From Actinomycetota bacterium (GTDB lineage Bacteria > Actinomycetota > Acidimicrobiia > IMCC26256 > PALSA-610), in the NCBI GenBank assembly GCA_003134555.1, contig PLBO01000151.1, positions 148,589-212,588 on the forward strand: DNA of 64,000 nt, in the 5' to 3' direction. Shown here piece after piece: positions 33,013 through 44,106 of this stretch; within the stretch, counting starts at the first letter, position 1; each line of letters starts with the position of its first letter. The translations under genes were made by a program, and so were the position numbers. The notes under the pieces are model-generated. The model saw nothing but the letters and a program-made list of their open reading frames with translations. It had not been told where the DNA came from and searched no databases.

Positions 33013-34221
33013 CTAACTCCGCGGAACCTGCGACCATGGCAGGTCCCGGTCGACACGCGGTTCGCCGGGCAGACCCAGGATGCGCTCGCCGAGGATATTG
33101 CGCATGATCTCCGAGGTGCCACCCTCGATCGAGTTGGCACGGGCGCGCAGGAACATCTTGCGCGACGACCCGAGCGGCGCGTCGAGCCCGGCCTCGTCGG
33201 GACGCTTGAACGCGTAGTCGTAGCCGACGATGCCGTCGGCGCCGAGGAGGTCGACGCAGAACTCGTACATCGCCTTGTTCATGTTGGCGAGCGCGAGCTT
33301 GGCGATCGAACCTTCAGGACCGGGATTGCCGGCGCGGGCCTTGGCCGAGGCGCGCTGGTTCGTGTAGCGCAACACCTCGTTCTCGATCCACAGCTGCGAG
33401 AGCCGGTCGCGGTTGACGGGGTCGCGTTCCGCCGCCGGACGCTTGCTCCAGAGATCGAGCGCTTCCTGAATGCCCGAGACACGCTTGCTGTTGCCACCGC
33501 CGCCGCTCGCGGCACCGATCGTGGTGCGCTCGTTCATGAGCGTGGTCATCGAGACGCGCCAGCCGTCACCGATGTCGCCGATGCGATCGGCATCGGAGAT
33601 ACGCGCGTCGGTGAAATAGACCTCGTTGAATTCGGCCTCGCCGGTGATCTGGCGCAACGGCCGCACCTCGACGCCCGCCGCGTGCATGTCGACCATGAAA
33701 TAGGTGAGGCCCTTGTGCTTCGGGAGCTCCGGATCGGTGCGCGCCACGAGCATGCCGCGATCGGCGAGCTGCGCGAGCGTGTTCCAGACCTTCTGCCCGT
33801 TGACGACCCACTCGTCGCCGTCGCGCATCGCGCGCGTCGCGAGCCCCGCGAGATCGGAGCCCGCGCCTGGTTCGGAGAACAGCTGGCACCAGATCTCCTC
33901 GCCCGTGAACATCGGTCGCAACGCACGCCCGCGTAGATCGTCGCTGCCGTGCGTCACCACCGTCGGGCCCGCGAGCGAGAGGCCGAAGAACAGCGTGCCG
34001 TGCGGAGCCCGGGCGCCGGCTTCGCGCAGTCGCCGGTCGATGTGACGCTGCACGATCGGCGGGAGATTCAGGCCGCCGAACCCCTCGGGGAAGTGCACCC
34101 ACGCCAAGCCGCGGTCGTATTGCGCGCCCCGGAACGCAGCCGGCTCAGTGGTCTTCGGGTGGTGTGAATCCAACAGATCGTCGATCAAGGCGTCGACGCG
34201 AGCGAGATCGTTGTCGGCCAT
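33013..34221 (-). CDS. Acyl-CoA dehydrogenase family protein
   Basis: WCQLFSEPGAGSDLAGLATRAMRDGDEWVVNGQKVWNT; GGTSEIMRNILGERILGLP. Confidence 0.95.
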   Translation of the reverse strand: MADNDLARVDALIDDLLDSHHPKTTEPAAFRGAQYDRGLAWVHFPEGFGGLNLPPIVQRHIDRRLREAGARAPHGTLFFGLSLAGPTVVTHGSDDLRGRALRPMFTGEEIWCQLFSEPGAGSDLAGLATRAMRDGDEWVVNGQKVWNTLAQLADRGMLVARTDPELPKHKGLTYFMVDMHAAGVEVRPLRQITGEAEFNEVYFTDARISDADRIGDIGDGWRVSMTTLMNERTTIGAASGGGGNSKRVSGIQEALDLWSKRPAAERDPVNRDRLSQLWIENEVLRYTNQRASAKARAGNPGPEGSIAKLALANMNKAMYEFCVDLLGADGIVGYDYAFKRPDEAGLDAPLGSSRKMFLRARANSIEGGTSEIMRNILGERILGLPGEPRVDRDLPWSQVPRS

Positions 34222-34240
34222 TCGCCGAGCGTAACGTCAA

Positions 34241-35011
34241 CTACTTCGTGGTGGCGATGCCACCGTCGACGGGGATCACCGCGCCCGTCACGTAGGCGCC
34301 GGCGCGGCTCGCGAGGTAGATCGCGATGCCCACCATGTCGTCGGGCCGACCGATGCGCCCGAGGGGCGAGGAACGGGCGATCGAGTCGCCGAAATCCCGC
34401 AGCGTTGCGGCCATCATCTTGGATTCGAACGGACCGGGCGCGACGGCGTTGACCGTGATGTGGCGCGGACCGAGCTGGCGCGCGAGATGACGGGTCAGCT
34501 GATGGATCGCCGCCTTGCTCGACGAGTACGCGTAGGTCTCGAGCAGGGGGACCTGGATCGCATCGATCGAACCGATGTTGATGACGCGGGCGGGATCGTC
34601 GGCGGTACCGGCGGCTTCGAGCATCGGCACGAGCGCGCGAGTGAGCAGGAACGGCGACTTCGCGTTGAGCGTCATCACCTTGTCCCACGCGTCGGCGGGA
34701 TAGTCGGCGAGCGGCGCGCCCCACGTGGCGCCCGCGTTGTTCACGAGGATGTGGAGACGGGCCTCGCGTCCCGAGATCTCCGCGGCCAGGCGCTCACATT
34801 CGTCGTCGCGCGAAAGGTCGGCGGGGATGCTCACGCAGGTGCCCACCTTCGAGAGCTCGGCCGCGACCTCGTCGCACACCTCGGCTTTGCGCGACGAGAT
34901 GTAGACCTTTGCGCCCGCTTCCACGTAGCCGCGGGCGATCATCAGCCCGATGCCCCGGCTTCCGCCCGTGACGAGGGCGGTCTTGCCGGTGATGTCGAAG
35001 AGATCTGCCAC
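34241..35011 (-). CDS. SDR family oxidoreductase
   Basis: GKTALVTGGSRGIGLMIA, NNAGATWGAPL, YAYSSSKAAIHQL. Confidence 0.93.
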   Translation of the reverse strand: MADLFDITGKTALVTGGSRGIGLMIARGYVEAGAKVYISSRKAEVCDEVAAELSKVGTCVSIPADLSRDDECERLAAEISGREARLHILVNNAGATWGAPLADYPADAWDKVMTLNAKSPFLLTRALVPMLEAAGTADDPARVINIGSIDAIQVPLLETYAYSSSKAAIHQLTRHLARQLGPRHITVNAVAPGPFESKMMAATLRDFGDSIARSSPLGRIGRPDDMVGIAIYLASRAGAYVTGAVIPVDGGIATTK

Positions 35012-35137
35012 CGTGCCTCCTGGTTGCTGCGCCCGAGGAATGGGGCCGCGGGATATTACGGGTGAATTTCTTCTCAAGTTGGCTCCCGGACCTGCCGATA
35101 ACCCGGTCGGGCACAGGTATGTCTTGGGAGGAGAGCG

Positions 35138-36661
35138 TTGGCGCCGGTCTGGCCGCGGATGCGCAGCAACGCCGTCGGAGTGTCGCGCGAGCTGCGCGTG
35201 TCACTTCGGGAGATCGACCCCTACGTGCTCGCGCCCCGGGCTGCCGCGCTCGTGTTCCTGGCCGGCGGATTGCTTGCCCTCGCGGTCGGCCTGGTCGTTC
35301 CCTTCCGGGGTGAGCCATCGATCGGGTTGATCGCGGTCGTCGCGGCGCTGTTCGGCGCGAACGCGATCGCGTTTCCTTGGCCTCGCTTCGGCCCGCGCGC
35401 GCAGCTCGCGTTGCCCGTCTTCGCGTTCGTGCTCTTTGCCTGGGGTGGCGTGCTGGCGCGGGGCACGCCCGAGCCGTATATCGCGTTGCTTTCGCTTCCG
35501 TTCGTGTTCGTCGGCTTCACGCAGCGGCCGGGTACCGCGAGCGCGCTGGCGCCGGTCGCTGCGGTCGCGCTGGTCGTCGCCGATCGCTTCGGTTTCGACG
35601 CGACCTTGATGTCGACAGGCGTCTTCGCGCTCCCGATGCTGGTGCTCATGGGCGAGGTGCTGGCGTTCGCGCAGGCGCGACGCACCCAGGCCGAAGCTCG
35701 CGTCGAGCGCCTCCTCGAGGCCGTCCGAATCCTCGCCCGAGTCGTTGACCAGCGCACGGCTGCGCAGATGGTCGCCTCGCTCTCGGCCGAGATGCTCGAC
35801 GCCGACGCCGTGGCCGTGCTCCTCGCGGATCGGGCCGGATCGCGACGCTTGTTGAACCGAGCGTTCTTCGGGCATCCCGCGCTCGCCAACGCCACGCCGC
35901 TACTCGTCGACGCGCTCGGTGCGGGCGGTTTCGACGCGCACGCGACGAGCTTCATCACCGACCCGAAGGGCGTGCGGACGTTCGCGCGTGCTGCGTCCTG
36001 CGTGCGGTCCGTCGCGACCGTGCCGCTTCCCGGTGCCGGAGCGACGCCGATCGGCGTGATCATCGCCATGTGGACGGCGCCCCGGCGTCGTCTGCACGCC
36101 TCGGCGCGCCAGGCGGCCGAGCTGCTCTCGGAGGAGGCGGGGCGGATGTTCCAGCGTTTGAGTGCATCGGCCGCGCTCACCCACGAAGCGGAAACCGACC
36201 CCCTCACCCACCTCGCGAACCGCCGGACCTTCGCGCGCGCGCTTGCCACCATGCAGCCCGGCGATGCGTTGGTGCTCGTCGACCTCGACCATTTCAAGCA
36301 GGTGAACGACGTCCATGGGCACCAGGTCGGCGACCAGACCCTGCGCTTGCTCGCACGCGACCTGCAGGACACCGCTCGCCAGGTCGACTGCGTCGCGCGC
36401 TACGGCGGCGAGGAGTTCGCAGTGGTGCTGCCCGAGGCCGGAATCGACGGCGCGCAGATCATGCTCGGCCGCGTCCGGCGGGCGTGGGCCGCGAGGCAGC
36501 CGGTCGCGACGTTCTCGGCCGGGATCGCTCGCCACGAGCCCGGACGGCCGCCTCGGGAGACGCTGCGGCTCGCGGATGAGGCGCTCTACGCGGCCAAGGC
36601 GGCCGGTCGCGACTGCGACATGCTCGCAGTGGATCCGGAGGTCGAGGTCGTCCTGCCCTGA
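35138..36661 (+). CDS. Membrane GGDEF diguanylate cyclase
   Basis: N-terminal TM helices, GAF-like middle, RQVD-CVARY-GGEEF; TTG start after GGAGGAG, or ATG 35159. Confidence 0.9.
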   Translation: MAPVWPRMRSNAVGVSRELRVSLREIDPYVLAPRAAALVFLAGGLLALAVGLVVPFRGEPSIGLIAVVAALFGANAIAFPWPRFGPRAQLALPVFAFVLFAWGGVLARGTPEPYIALLSLPFVFVGFTQRPGTASALAPVAAVALVVADRFGFDATLMSTGVFALPMLVLMGEVLAFAQARRTQAEARVERLLEAVRILARVVDQRTAAQMVASLSAEMLDADAVAVLLADRAGSRRLLNRAFFGHPALANATPLLVDALGAGGFDAHATSFITDPKGVRTFARAASCVRSVATVPLPGAGATPIGVIIAMWTAPRRRLHASARQAAELLSEEAGRMFQRLSASAALTHEAETDPLTHLANRRTFARALATMQPGDALVLVDLDHFKQVNDVHGHQVGDQTLRLLARDLQDTARQVDCVARYGGEEFAVVLPEAGIDGAQIMLGRVRRAWAARQPVATFSAGIARHEPGRPPRETLRLADEALYAAKAAGRDCDMLAVDPEVEVVLP

Positions 36662-36673
36662 CGGTGCGGCGGT

Positions 36674-36970
36674 TCAGGAAGCGGCTTCGGTCGGCTCGGT
36701 CGAGCCGTCGGCGCCGGCGATGTCGTTCGCTTCCATCTGCTTTTCGATCTCTGCGATCTCGGCGACCTTCGCGTCGATCTGCGCGGAAGCGTCTTGCGGC
36801 GCTTCGTTTCGCTTCTGCGCGACGACGAGCGCGCCGATCTCCTGGCAAAGGTCGTTGATCTTCTTCTGCAGGCGAACGTCCTCGAGCTTCTCTTTACCAA
36901 CCGCAGTGGCGTGCTTGGCCTGATCGGCGGCCTTGCCGGCCGCGTCCTTCACCTTGTCGAGAAAACCCAT
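36674..36970 (-). CDS. Small coiled-coil protein, unknown
   Basis: MGFLDKVKDAAGKAADQAKHATAVGKEKLEDVRLQKKINDLCQEIGALV; helical, clear ORF. Confidence 0.65.
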   Translation of the reverse strand: MGFLDKVKDAAGKAADQAKHATAVGKEKLEDVRLQKKINDLCQEIGALVVAQKRNEAPQDASAQIDAKVAEIAEIEKQMEANDIAGADGSTEPTEAAS

Positions 36971-37009
36971 GTTGTCGTCCTCCGACGCGAGAGTCAGTCG
37001 TCGGCGAGG

Positions 37010-40000
37010 CTACCCGAGCGTGAGGCCTTTGTAACCGTCCGCACAGCCTGCAGCGCGCAACGCCGCGGCGCGAGGCGATGTGCGCGCGGGTTCGTCGTCG
37101 ATGCGTTCGATGCGGATCCGCGGTAGGCGTCCCTGCTTGTGCGCCTCGACCAACGCCTCGGCCCAGAGGTCGATCGTCGGGTCGAAGGTGACGAGCGCCT
37201 TACCGCCGCGTTCGAGATACGCGGCGCAGTCGCCGTCGACGAGCACGACGAAGGCGCCCGCCGAGCGGGACGCGCGGGCGGACCCTGGGGGCCGCTCGGG
37301 CCACGACAAGGCGGCGCCGTAGGGCTGGGCAGGATCGGTGGCGGCGAGCACGAGCACGCGCGCCCGGCTCTCGGGATCGATCGTCCGATGAGACCGCAAA
37401 CGATCGACGGCGCCGGGGAGCGCGAACTGCGCCGCGCCCAGACCGTCGACGAACCAACCGCGCCGGGCGCGCCCCGACTCCTCGAGCGCGCGCAACACGG
37501 GGTACACGCCGGCGAAGCCTCCACTCGACCCCTCGGCGCGCACGGCCTCTCGGGTGACGACGCCTTGGCGCGCGAGCATTTGCAACGCCGACGCATGCGA
37601 GCGTTCGGTGGGCGACGGCTCGGGATCGAGCAGGGGGACGACGAGCGACCATCGGCCCGCGCCCGCGGGCGGGCCGAGCCGGGTGAGCCGGCCCGGATGC
37701 GGACGGCTACGCGCCGATCGCTTCGCCGCAGCCGCGCGCCTCGGGACGCGGAGCGGTCCGAAGGTGTCGTTGGTGATCTCACCCGCCCACACGAGGTCCC
37801 ACAGGGCGGTGAGGACGACGTTGTCGTCGGCGACACCGGTCGCGGCGACGAGGTCGGGCCAGAAGCTCGCGCCCGCGCGCAGCAGACGGTCGCGGATCGC
37901 ATCGTGGATGTCGCCGTCGGGCCCCTCGAGCGCGGGACGGGTTGCGAGCAGGCGCACGCGGTCTCGGAAGAACACGCGGACCCTGCCGTCGTCGGCGCCG
38001 AGCGCGCCTGCGCCGATCCAGACGAGCTCGCCCGCCGCGCACAGCTCGTCGAGCATGCCCGGCCGGTAGCCGTCGACGCGTGCCGGCAGCACGTCGCGCT
38101 CGAGAACGGAGGCGGGAATCGCCACGCCCTGCAGCTGTTCGAGGGCCTCGACCAGAGCGTCGGTGCCGCGGCGGCCGCGTCCGACGTTGTGCCAGGCGCA
38201 CAGGAACCGCGCGTAGGTGGACGCGTCGACCGGCTCGATCTCGTGCCGCAGCGAGGCGAGTGAACGGCGGCGCAAGATGCGCAGGACGTTGGTGTCGCAC
38301 CATTCGCGCTCGACGCCACCCGGGCGGAACTCGCCGAAGACGACGCGGCCGTCGGCCTCGAGATGGGTGAGGGATGCGCGGACACGCTCGATCGAGACGT
38401 CGAAGCGCGCCCTCAGCTCCTCGATCGTGAACGGCACATGCGTGCGCGCGTAGCGGGCGACGACGTCGTCGAGCGGCCGCTCGACGGGATCGGTGAAGGC
38501 CGCCGGCAAGCCGTGGGGAACTGCCCATCCGAGCGCGTCGCGCAGGCGGCCCGCGTCTTCCGCGGCTGCCAACCGCCCCCCGATCTCGATCACCCGCCGT
38601 TCGGCTCGCAGCGAGTCGAGCCACGGTTGCGGATCGGCCGTGCACCGGGCCGCGACCTCGTCGAATGTGAGCGGCCCGAGATCGGAGAGGAGGTCGTGGA
38701 GATCGTCGGCGTGCCGGGCGTGCCGGGCCGGGACCAAACGCTGCAATTCCAGCTCGAGCCGGCCCAGCGCTTCGGGATCGAGCAGTTCGCGTAGCTCCTC
38801 CGCGCCCATGAGGTCGCGCAAGAGATCGCGGTCGAGCGCGAGCGCGCTGGCCCGGCGTTCGGCGAGGGGCGCGTCGCCCTCGTACATATAGGCGGCGATC
38901 CAGCCGAAGAGCAGGGATTGCGCGAACGGTGAGGTCCGGCGGGTCTCGACCGGCACGACGCGCACTTTGCGGGAGCGGATATCGGTGAGCACCTCGCGCA
39001 ACGCGGGGACGTCGAACACGTCGCGCAGGCATTCGCGCGTCGTCTCCAGCAACATCGGGAACGACGGGAAGTCGCTCGCGACCTCGAGCAGGTCGGCCGC
39101 CCGTTGCCTCTGCTGCCAGAGCGGTGTGCGCTCACCGGGACGCCGCCGGGGCAGCAGCAATGCCCGCGCCGCGTTCTCGCGGAACTTCGACGCGAATAAC
39201 GACGTGTTCGGAAGACCGGCGACGAGGAGCTCGTCGATCTCGTCGGGATCGGGGAGGAGCAGCTCGGTGGCGACGTCGTCGATCGACTCCGGGAGGCGGA
39301 GGATGATGCCGTCGTCGCTCCAGAGAACCTGTACCGGTAGGTCGGCGCGCGCGAGACGTTCCTCGATCGCGAGCGCCCAGGGCGCGTGCACACGCGAGCC
39401 GAAGGGCGTGAGGATGCATACGCGCCAATCGCCGATCTCGTCGGGGAAGCGCTCGATAACGATCGTCCGGTCGTCGGGGATCGCGCCCGTCGACTCGGCC
39501 TGCTCGTCGAGATACGCGCGGAGATTCGACGCGGCCCGCGCGTCGAGGCCGTTTTCCCGCAGGTTTGCCTCGACCTGTGTGGCGTCGAGGTTGCGGAGCT
39601 CGCGCACGAGCCCGCCCAGCGCGCGGCCGAGCTCGAGCGGTCGGCCGGGCCGGTCGCCCTTCCAAAAGGGTGTCTTCGCGGGTTCGCCGGGCGCGGGAGT
39701 GACGATCACGCGGTCGACGTTGATCTCCTCGATCCGCCAGGTGGACGCGCCGAGCACGAAGCACTCGCCGACGCGGCTTTCGTAAACCATCTCCTCGTCG
39801 AGCTCGCCGACGCGGCCGCCGTCGGGGAGGAACACACCGAACAACCCGCGGTCGGGGATCGTCCCACCGCTCTGCACCGCGACCCGTTGCGCGCCTTCGC
39901 GCGCCCGGATGCGACCCTCGATCCGGTCCCACACGACCCGTGGTCGCAAGCCGCTGAAGCGATCGGAGGGATACCGTCCCGCGAGCATGTCGAGCGTCTC

Positions 40001-41410
40001 GCGGAATGCGTCCTCGGAAAGCTCCGAGAAGTTCGCGCACCGGCGCACCAGCGCGTAGAGGTCGTCGACGCCCCAGTCGTCGATCGCGCACGTCGCGACG
40101 ATCTGTTGCGCGAGCACGTCGAGCGGGTTGCGCGGGTATCGCATCTCCTCGACCAACCCTTCGCGCATGCGCCGCACGACGATCGCGGCCTCGAGCAGAT
40201 CGCCGCGGTACTTCGGGAAGATCTTGCCGGTGCTCGGCTCGCCGACCTGGTGGCCGGCGCGACCGACCCGTTGTATTCCGCGCGCGACCGAGCCGGGCGA
40301 CTCGACCAGCACGACCAGATCGACCGTGCCCATGTCGATGCCGAGCTCGAGGCTCGACGTGGCGACGATGCCGCGCAGCCGGCCGTCTTTCAGCTCGGAC
40401 TCGACCTGTACTCGCTGCTCGCGGGCCAGCGACCCGTGGTGCGCGCGCACGAGCTCTTCACCCGCGAGCTCGTTGAGGCTCGCGGCGAGCCGCTCCGCGA
40501 GCCGGCGGGCGTTGCAGAACACGATCGTGGTGCGGTGCGCGCGGATCAGCTCGAGGATGCGTGGGTGCACGTGCGGCCAGATGCTGTGATTCGACTCGGG
40601 ATCGTCGAGCCCGAGCGCGCCCGCGGTGGCGCCGGAGGCGGCGGAGTGCGCGCCCGGCTCGTTCATGTCGTCGACCGGGACGATCACCTCGACGTCGAGT
40701 GCCTTGCGGGAACCGGCGTCGACGATGGTGACCGGGCGCGGCCCGTGCTCGCCGTAGCCGCCCAGGAAGCGCGCGATCTCGTCGAGCGGCCGCTGCGTGG
40801 CCGACAGGCCGATGCGTTGCGGCGCCGCGTCGGTGATCGCCTCGAGCCGCTCGAGCGAGAGCATGAGGTGGGCACCACGCTTGGTCGGGGCGAGCGCGTG
40901 GATCTCGTCGATGATTACAGTCTGCACGCCGCGCAGCGTTTCGCGCGCCTGCGAGGTGAGCATCAGGTAGAGCGACTCGGGCGTCGTGATGAGGATGTCG
41001 GGCGGGTTGCGGACGAGCTGCTGGCGCTCCTTGGCGGGGGTGTCGCCCGTGCGCATGGCCACGGTCGGCGCGTCGAACGATTCGCCGAGGCGCTCGGCGG
41101 CGAGCGTGATACCCGCGAGCGGCGCGCGGAGGTTCTTCTCGACGTCGAACGCGAGAGCGCGTAGCGGGGAGACGTACAGGACGCGGCACCGGCGGTCCTT
41201 CGGAGGCCGGGGAGTGACGCCGAGCCGGTCGATGGCCCAGAGAAACGCGGCGAGGGTCTTTCCCGACCCGGTGGGGGCGAGCAGCAGCGTGTGCTCGCCG
41301 TTGGCGATCGCGGGCCAACCCTTGGTCTGCGCGTCGGTGGGCGCGGCGAAGCTCGTTTCGAACCAGGCCCGCACGGGCGCACTGAAGCGATCGAGCGCCA
41401 TGGGTGTCAC
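37010..41410 (-). CDS. lhr: Lhr-type large DEAD/DEAH helicase
   Basis: LLLAPTGSGKTLAAFLWAIDRL, DEIHALAPTKRGAHL, STGKIFPKYRGDLLEA; 1466 aa, Lhr-core plus long C-terminal region. Confidence 0.95.
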   Translation of the reverse strand: MTPMALDRFSAPVRAWFETSFAAPTDAQTKGWPAIANGEHTLLLAPTGSGKTLAAFLWAIDRLGVTPRPPKDRRCRVLYVSPLRALAFDVEKNLRAPLAGITLAAERLGESFDAPTVAMRTGDTPAKERQQLVRNPPDILITTPESLYLMLTSQARETLRGVQTVIIDEIHALAPTKRGAHLMLSLERLEAITDAAPQRIGLSATQRPLDEIARFLGGYGEHGPRPVTIVDAGSRKALDVEVIVPVDDMNEPGAHSAASGATAGALGLDDPESNHSIWPHVHPRILELIRAHRTTIVFCNARRLAERLAASLNELAGEELVRAHHGSLAREQRVQVESELKDGRLRGIVATSSLELGIDMGTVDLVVLVESPGSVARGIQRVGRAGHQVGEPSTGKIFPKYRGDLLEAAIVVRRMREGLVEEMRYPRNPLDVLAQQIVATCAIDDWGVDDLYALVRRCANFSELSEDAFRETLDMLAGRYPSDRFSGLRPRVVWDRIEGRIRAREGAQRVAVQSGGTIPDRGLFGVFLPDGGRVGELDEEMVYESRVGECFVLGASTWRIEEINVDRVIVTPAPGEPAKTPFWKGDRPGRPLELGRALGGLVRELRNLDATQVEANLRENGLDARAASNLRAYLDEQAESTGAIPDDRTIVIERFPDEIGDWRVCILTPFGSRVHAPWALAIEERLARADLPVQVLWSDDGIILRLPESIDDVATELLLPDPDEIDELLVAGLPNTSLFASKFRENAARALLLPRRRPGERTPLWQQRQRAADLLEVASDFPSFPMLLETTRECLRDVFDVPALREVLTDIRSRKVRVVPVETRRTSPFAQSLLFGWIAAYMYEGDAPLAERRASALALDRDLLRDLMGAEELRELLDPEALGRLELELQRLVPARHARHADDLHDLLSDLGPLTFDEVAARCTADPQPWLDSLRAERRVIEIGGRLAAAEDAGRLRDALGWAVPHGLPAAFTDPVERPLDDVVARYARTHVPFTIEELRARFDVSIERVRASLTHLEADGRVVFGEFRPGGVEREWCDTNVLRILRRRSLASLRHEIEPVDASTYARFLCAWHNVGRGRRGTDALVEALEQLQGVAIPASVLERDVLPARVDGYRPGMLDELCAAGELVWIGAGALGADDGRVRVFFRDRVRLLATRPALEGPDGDIHDAIRDRLLRAGASFWPDLVAATGVADDNVVLTALWDLVWAGEITNDTFGPLRVPRRAAAAKRSARSRPHPGRLTRLGPPAGAGRWSLVVPLLDPEPSPTERSHASALQMLARQGVVTREAVRAEGSSGGFAGVYPVLRALEESGRARRGWFVDGLGAAQFALPGAVDRLRSHRTIDPESRARVLVLAATDPAQPYGAALSWPERPPGSARASRSAGAFVVLVDGDCAAYLERGGKALVTFDPTIDLWAEALVEAHKQGRLPRIRIERIDDEPARTSPRAAALRAAGCADGYKGLTLG

Positions 41411-41476
41411 GGTATCCCCGAGCTGCGACGGCGTGATCCCCGACTTCTCTCCCCGGAGCTTCGAGCTACTCGCTCC

Positions 41477-43987
41477 TCAGGGCGCTTGGAGCAACGCGGC
41501 CGAGAAGCGGTCGCGCTCACGTTCCACGGCCGCCCGGTGCACTCGTAGGCGCTCCATGTGCTGGGCGATCGTGCGCGCGCCGGACGGTACGGGGTGCGCG
41601 GCGACGAACTTCAAGACGTCGTCGGGCAGGCCGTCTTCGACGAGCCAGGTGGTGCCCTCGACGACCCGCGGGATCAGTGACGGACTGAAGCGAGCAAGCA
41701 CGCGCGGCCAGCTGTCGCGGACGAACGCCCAGACCACGGCGCCATGCTCGCGGTTGCGGAGCGCCCGCTGAATGACGAACGGACCATTCTGGGCGCGGAT
41801 CTCGTCGGAGAGCGCCAGGTCGGCCGCCCGCAACACCAACTCCTCGCTCGGGAATTCGGCCAGCGAGTACAGGTATCGCATCTGCTCTTGCGGATTCGTC
41901 GTTTCCGTCGCCCGCGCCACGAACCGCTCGAAGTCGTCGGCGGTGCCGTTGCTCGCCACCACCGAGATCGCCGCCGCCTGGACGTCGGCGTCGGCACCTT
42001 CGGCATGCTCGTGGATCTCGCGCGCCCGCGCGATCGTCTCGGGGTCGAAGGTGGTCGATCCGAGCACGTTGACGAGCAGGCCGCGCAGTTGGCGCGTGCG
42101 CGCGTCGTCGGAATGACCGTCCCAACCGAGTCGCTTCGTCGCGGGCTTTACGATCGCCGCGATCTCGATCCGCATCCGTTCGAGCGCTTCGCCCTCGACG
42201 AGTCGGGACGCGGTGCGCAGGTGTCCGACGACGGCGCGCCACACGACCGGGTCGGTCTCGCCGGCGAATCGGCGCGCGCATTCGAGGAACTCGGCGGCGG
42301 TCGCGTCGCCCGCGAGAACCGAAGCCCACAGGTCGTCGACGAGTGCGAACCGTTCGAGCGGTTGCAGCACGCCGGCGTCGAGCAGGCGGTCACGCCACGC
42401 GGTGGGGTACGCGACGCGGTAGAACCCTTCGCCACCTGCATTGAGCACCACGAGTGAGCCGTCCGGGACTTCGAGCGGCACGACTTCCGCATCGGTGAGC
42501 AACGACCGCGTCTCCACGCTCTCGCCGGTGTGGATGCGAGCCAGCACCGGAAGCACCCATCGCTCGTCGTGTCCGGCGCCCGAGTAACAAAAACGCCGTT
42601 GCTCGAGCCGGCCCTCGCCGACGCGCACAGTCGGGAAACCCGGTTGAAAGATCCAGGTGTCCATGATCCGGCGCACCGGCCGGCCGGTGGCTTCCTCGAG
42701 CGCGTCCCACAGATCGGTCGTCTCGGTGTTCGAGAGCTGATAGCGCGACAAGTAGTGCCGCACGCCCGCCCGGAACGCGTCGGCGCCGAGCCACCGCTCG
42801 AGCATGCGCAGTACGGAGCCGCCCTTTTGGTACGTGAGGAGGTCGAACATGCCGTCGGCGTCCTGGGGCGTCACGACCTCGTACTCGACCGTCCGCGTGT
42901 TCTCGAGCGCGTCGACGTCGAGCGCGGCGGCGCGTGCGAGCGCGAACTCGTCCCAGGTCTTCCACTCGGGCTTGTACGCGTCGATGCCCAGGTGTTGCAT
43001 GAAGGTTGCGAACGCCTCGTTGAGCCAGATGCCGTTCCACCATTTCATCGTCACGAGGTCGCCGAACCACATGTGCGCGATCTCGTGGACGATCGTCAGT
43101 GCCGCGCCGGTCGTCTCGTCGAGCGTCGCCGCGTCGGGGTCGAGGAGCAACCGCGTCTCTCGGAACGTGACGCAGCCCAGGTTCTCCATCGCGCCGAAGG
43201 AGAAGTCGGGGAGCGCGACGAGGTCGCACTTCTCGCCGGGATACGCGATGCCGTAGTAGTCCTCGAAGAACTCGATCGCGAACGCGCCGACGTCGAGCGC
43301 GAACTGCGTGAGATGGCCGCGCCCGGGCACGTGCGCGACCCGCACGGCCACTCCGCACGCGTCGACCGGCTCGGTCACCTCGAGCGGGCCGACGACCCAC
43401 GCGACGAGGTAAGTCGATATCGGGATCGTCGTCCCGAATCGGACCCGGACGTTTCCGTCGGGCAGTTTCTCCCGGTCGATCTCGGGGCCGTTGGACAATG
43501 CAAGCAGTCCGTCGGCCACCACGAGCGTGATCGCGAACATCGCTTTGAACTCGGGTTCGTCGAAGCACGGGAAGGCGCAACGGGCATGGGCCGCCTCGAA
43601 CTGCGTGGCCGCCAGGACGCGCTCGGCCCCCGCCTCGTCGAGATATGTGCTGCGGTAGAAGCCGAACAGACCATTGCTGATCGGGCCGTCGAACTGCAGC
43701 TCGAGGATGGCGTCGCCGGCCAGGAGCGGCTGCTGCGCGGTGATGACGATGTACTCGCGTTCCGCGTCGATGCGGAGGTCGGCGGCCACCGGGGCACCGC
43801 CCTGGCTCAGCTCGACCAGGGCCACGTCGAGGCCTTTGGCGTGCAGCACGATCGTGTCGGTCGGCTCGGACATCTCCAAGGCGACGACGACCTCGCCGGA
43901 AAACGTGGAGGCGTCCAGGTCGGGGGTGATCAGCAGCTCGTAGCGGCGGGGGCGCGTTGTTCGGGAGAGGCGACCGGTCTGGTTCAT
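41477..43987 (-). CDS. pepN: M1-family aminopeptidase (PepN-like)
   Basis: GAMENLGCVTF and HEIAHMWFGDLVTMKWWNGIWLNEAFA. Confidence 0.96.
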   Translation of the reverse strand: MNQTGRLSRTTRPRRYELLITPDLDASTFSGEVVVALEMSEPTDTIVLHAKGLDVALVELSQGGAPVAADLRIDAEREYIVITAQQPLLAGDAILELQFDGPISNGLFGFYRSTYLDEAGAERVLAATQFEAAHARCAFPCFDEPEFKAMFAITLVVADGLLALSNGPEIDREKLPDGNVRVRFGTTIPISTYLVAWVVGPLEVTEPVDACGVAVRVAHVPGRGHLTQFALDVGAFAIEFFEDYYGIAYPGEKCDLVALPDFSFGAMENLGCVTFRETRLLLDPDAATLDETTGAALTIVHEIAHMWFGDLVTMKWWNGIWLNEAFATFMQHLGIDAYKPEWKTWDEFALARAAALDVDALENTRTVEYEVVTPQDADGMFDLLTYQKGGSVLRMLERWLGADAFRAGVRHYLSRYQLSNTETTDLWDALEEATGRPVRRIMDTWIFQPGFPTVRVGEGRLEQRRFCYSGAGHDERWVLPVLARIHTGESVETRSLLTDAEVVPLEVPDGSLVVLNAGGEGFYRVAYPTAWRDRLLDAGVLQPLERFALVDDLWASVLAGDATAAEFLECARRFAGETDPVVWRAVVGHLRTASRLVEGEALERMRIEIAAIVKPATKRLGWDGHSDDARTRQLRGLLVNVLGSTTFDPETIARAREIHEHAEGADADVQAAAISVVASNGTADDFERFVARATETTNPQEQMRYLYSLAEFPSEELVLRAADLALSDEIRAQNGPFVIQRALRNREHGAVVWAFVRDSWPRVLARFSPSLIPRVVEGTTWLVEDGLPDDVLKFVAAHPVPSGARTIAQHMERLRVHRAAVERERDRFSAALLQAP

Positions 43988-44106
43988 CGGGGCCGAAGCG
44001 TAGGGCCCCCGAGATCTCTCTCAGGGGTTGCCGATCGCGACCGATATACGAAAGGTCCGGGACGACACGGAGGTGCCCGGCGGAGAGCCTCGATGGGGGC
44101 AGAACA

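Noticed and set aside
37010-41410. Lhr helicase as part of an unusual defence locus
   Set aside because: Ordinary bacterial Lhr with common actinobacterial distribution; neighbours are a small coiled-coil protein and an aminopeptidase, no defence partners.
43988-44106. Possible c-di-GMP riboswitch before the HDOD gene
   Set aside because: G/C-rich leader but no match to the GEMM core sequences I know; only a weak purine-rich SD-like stretch.
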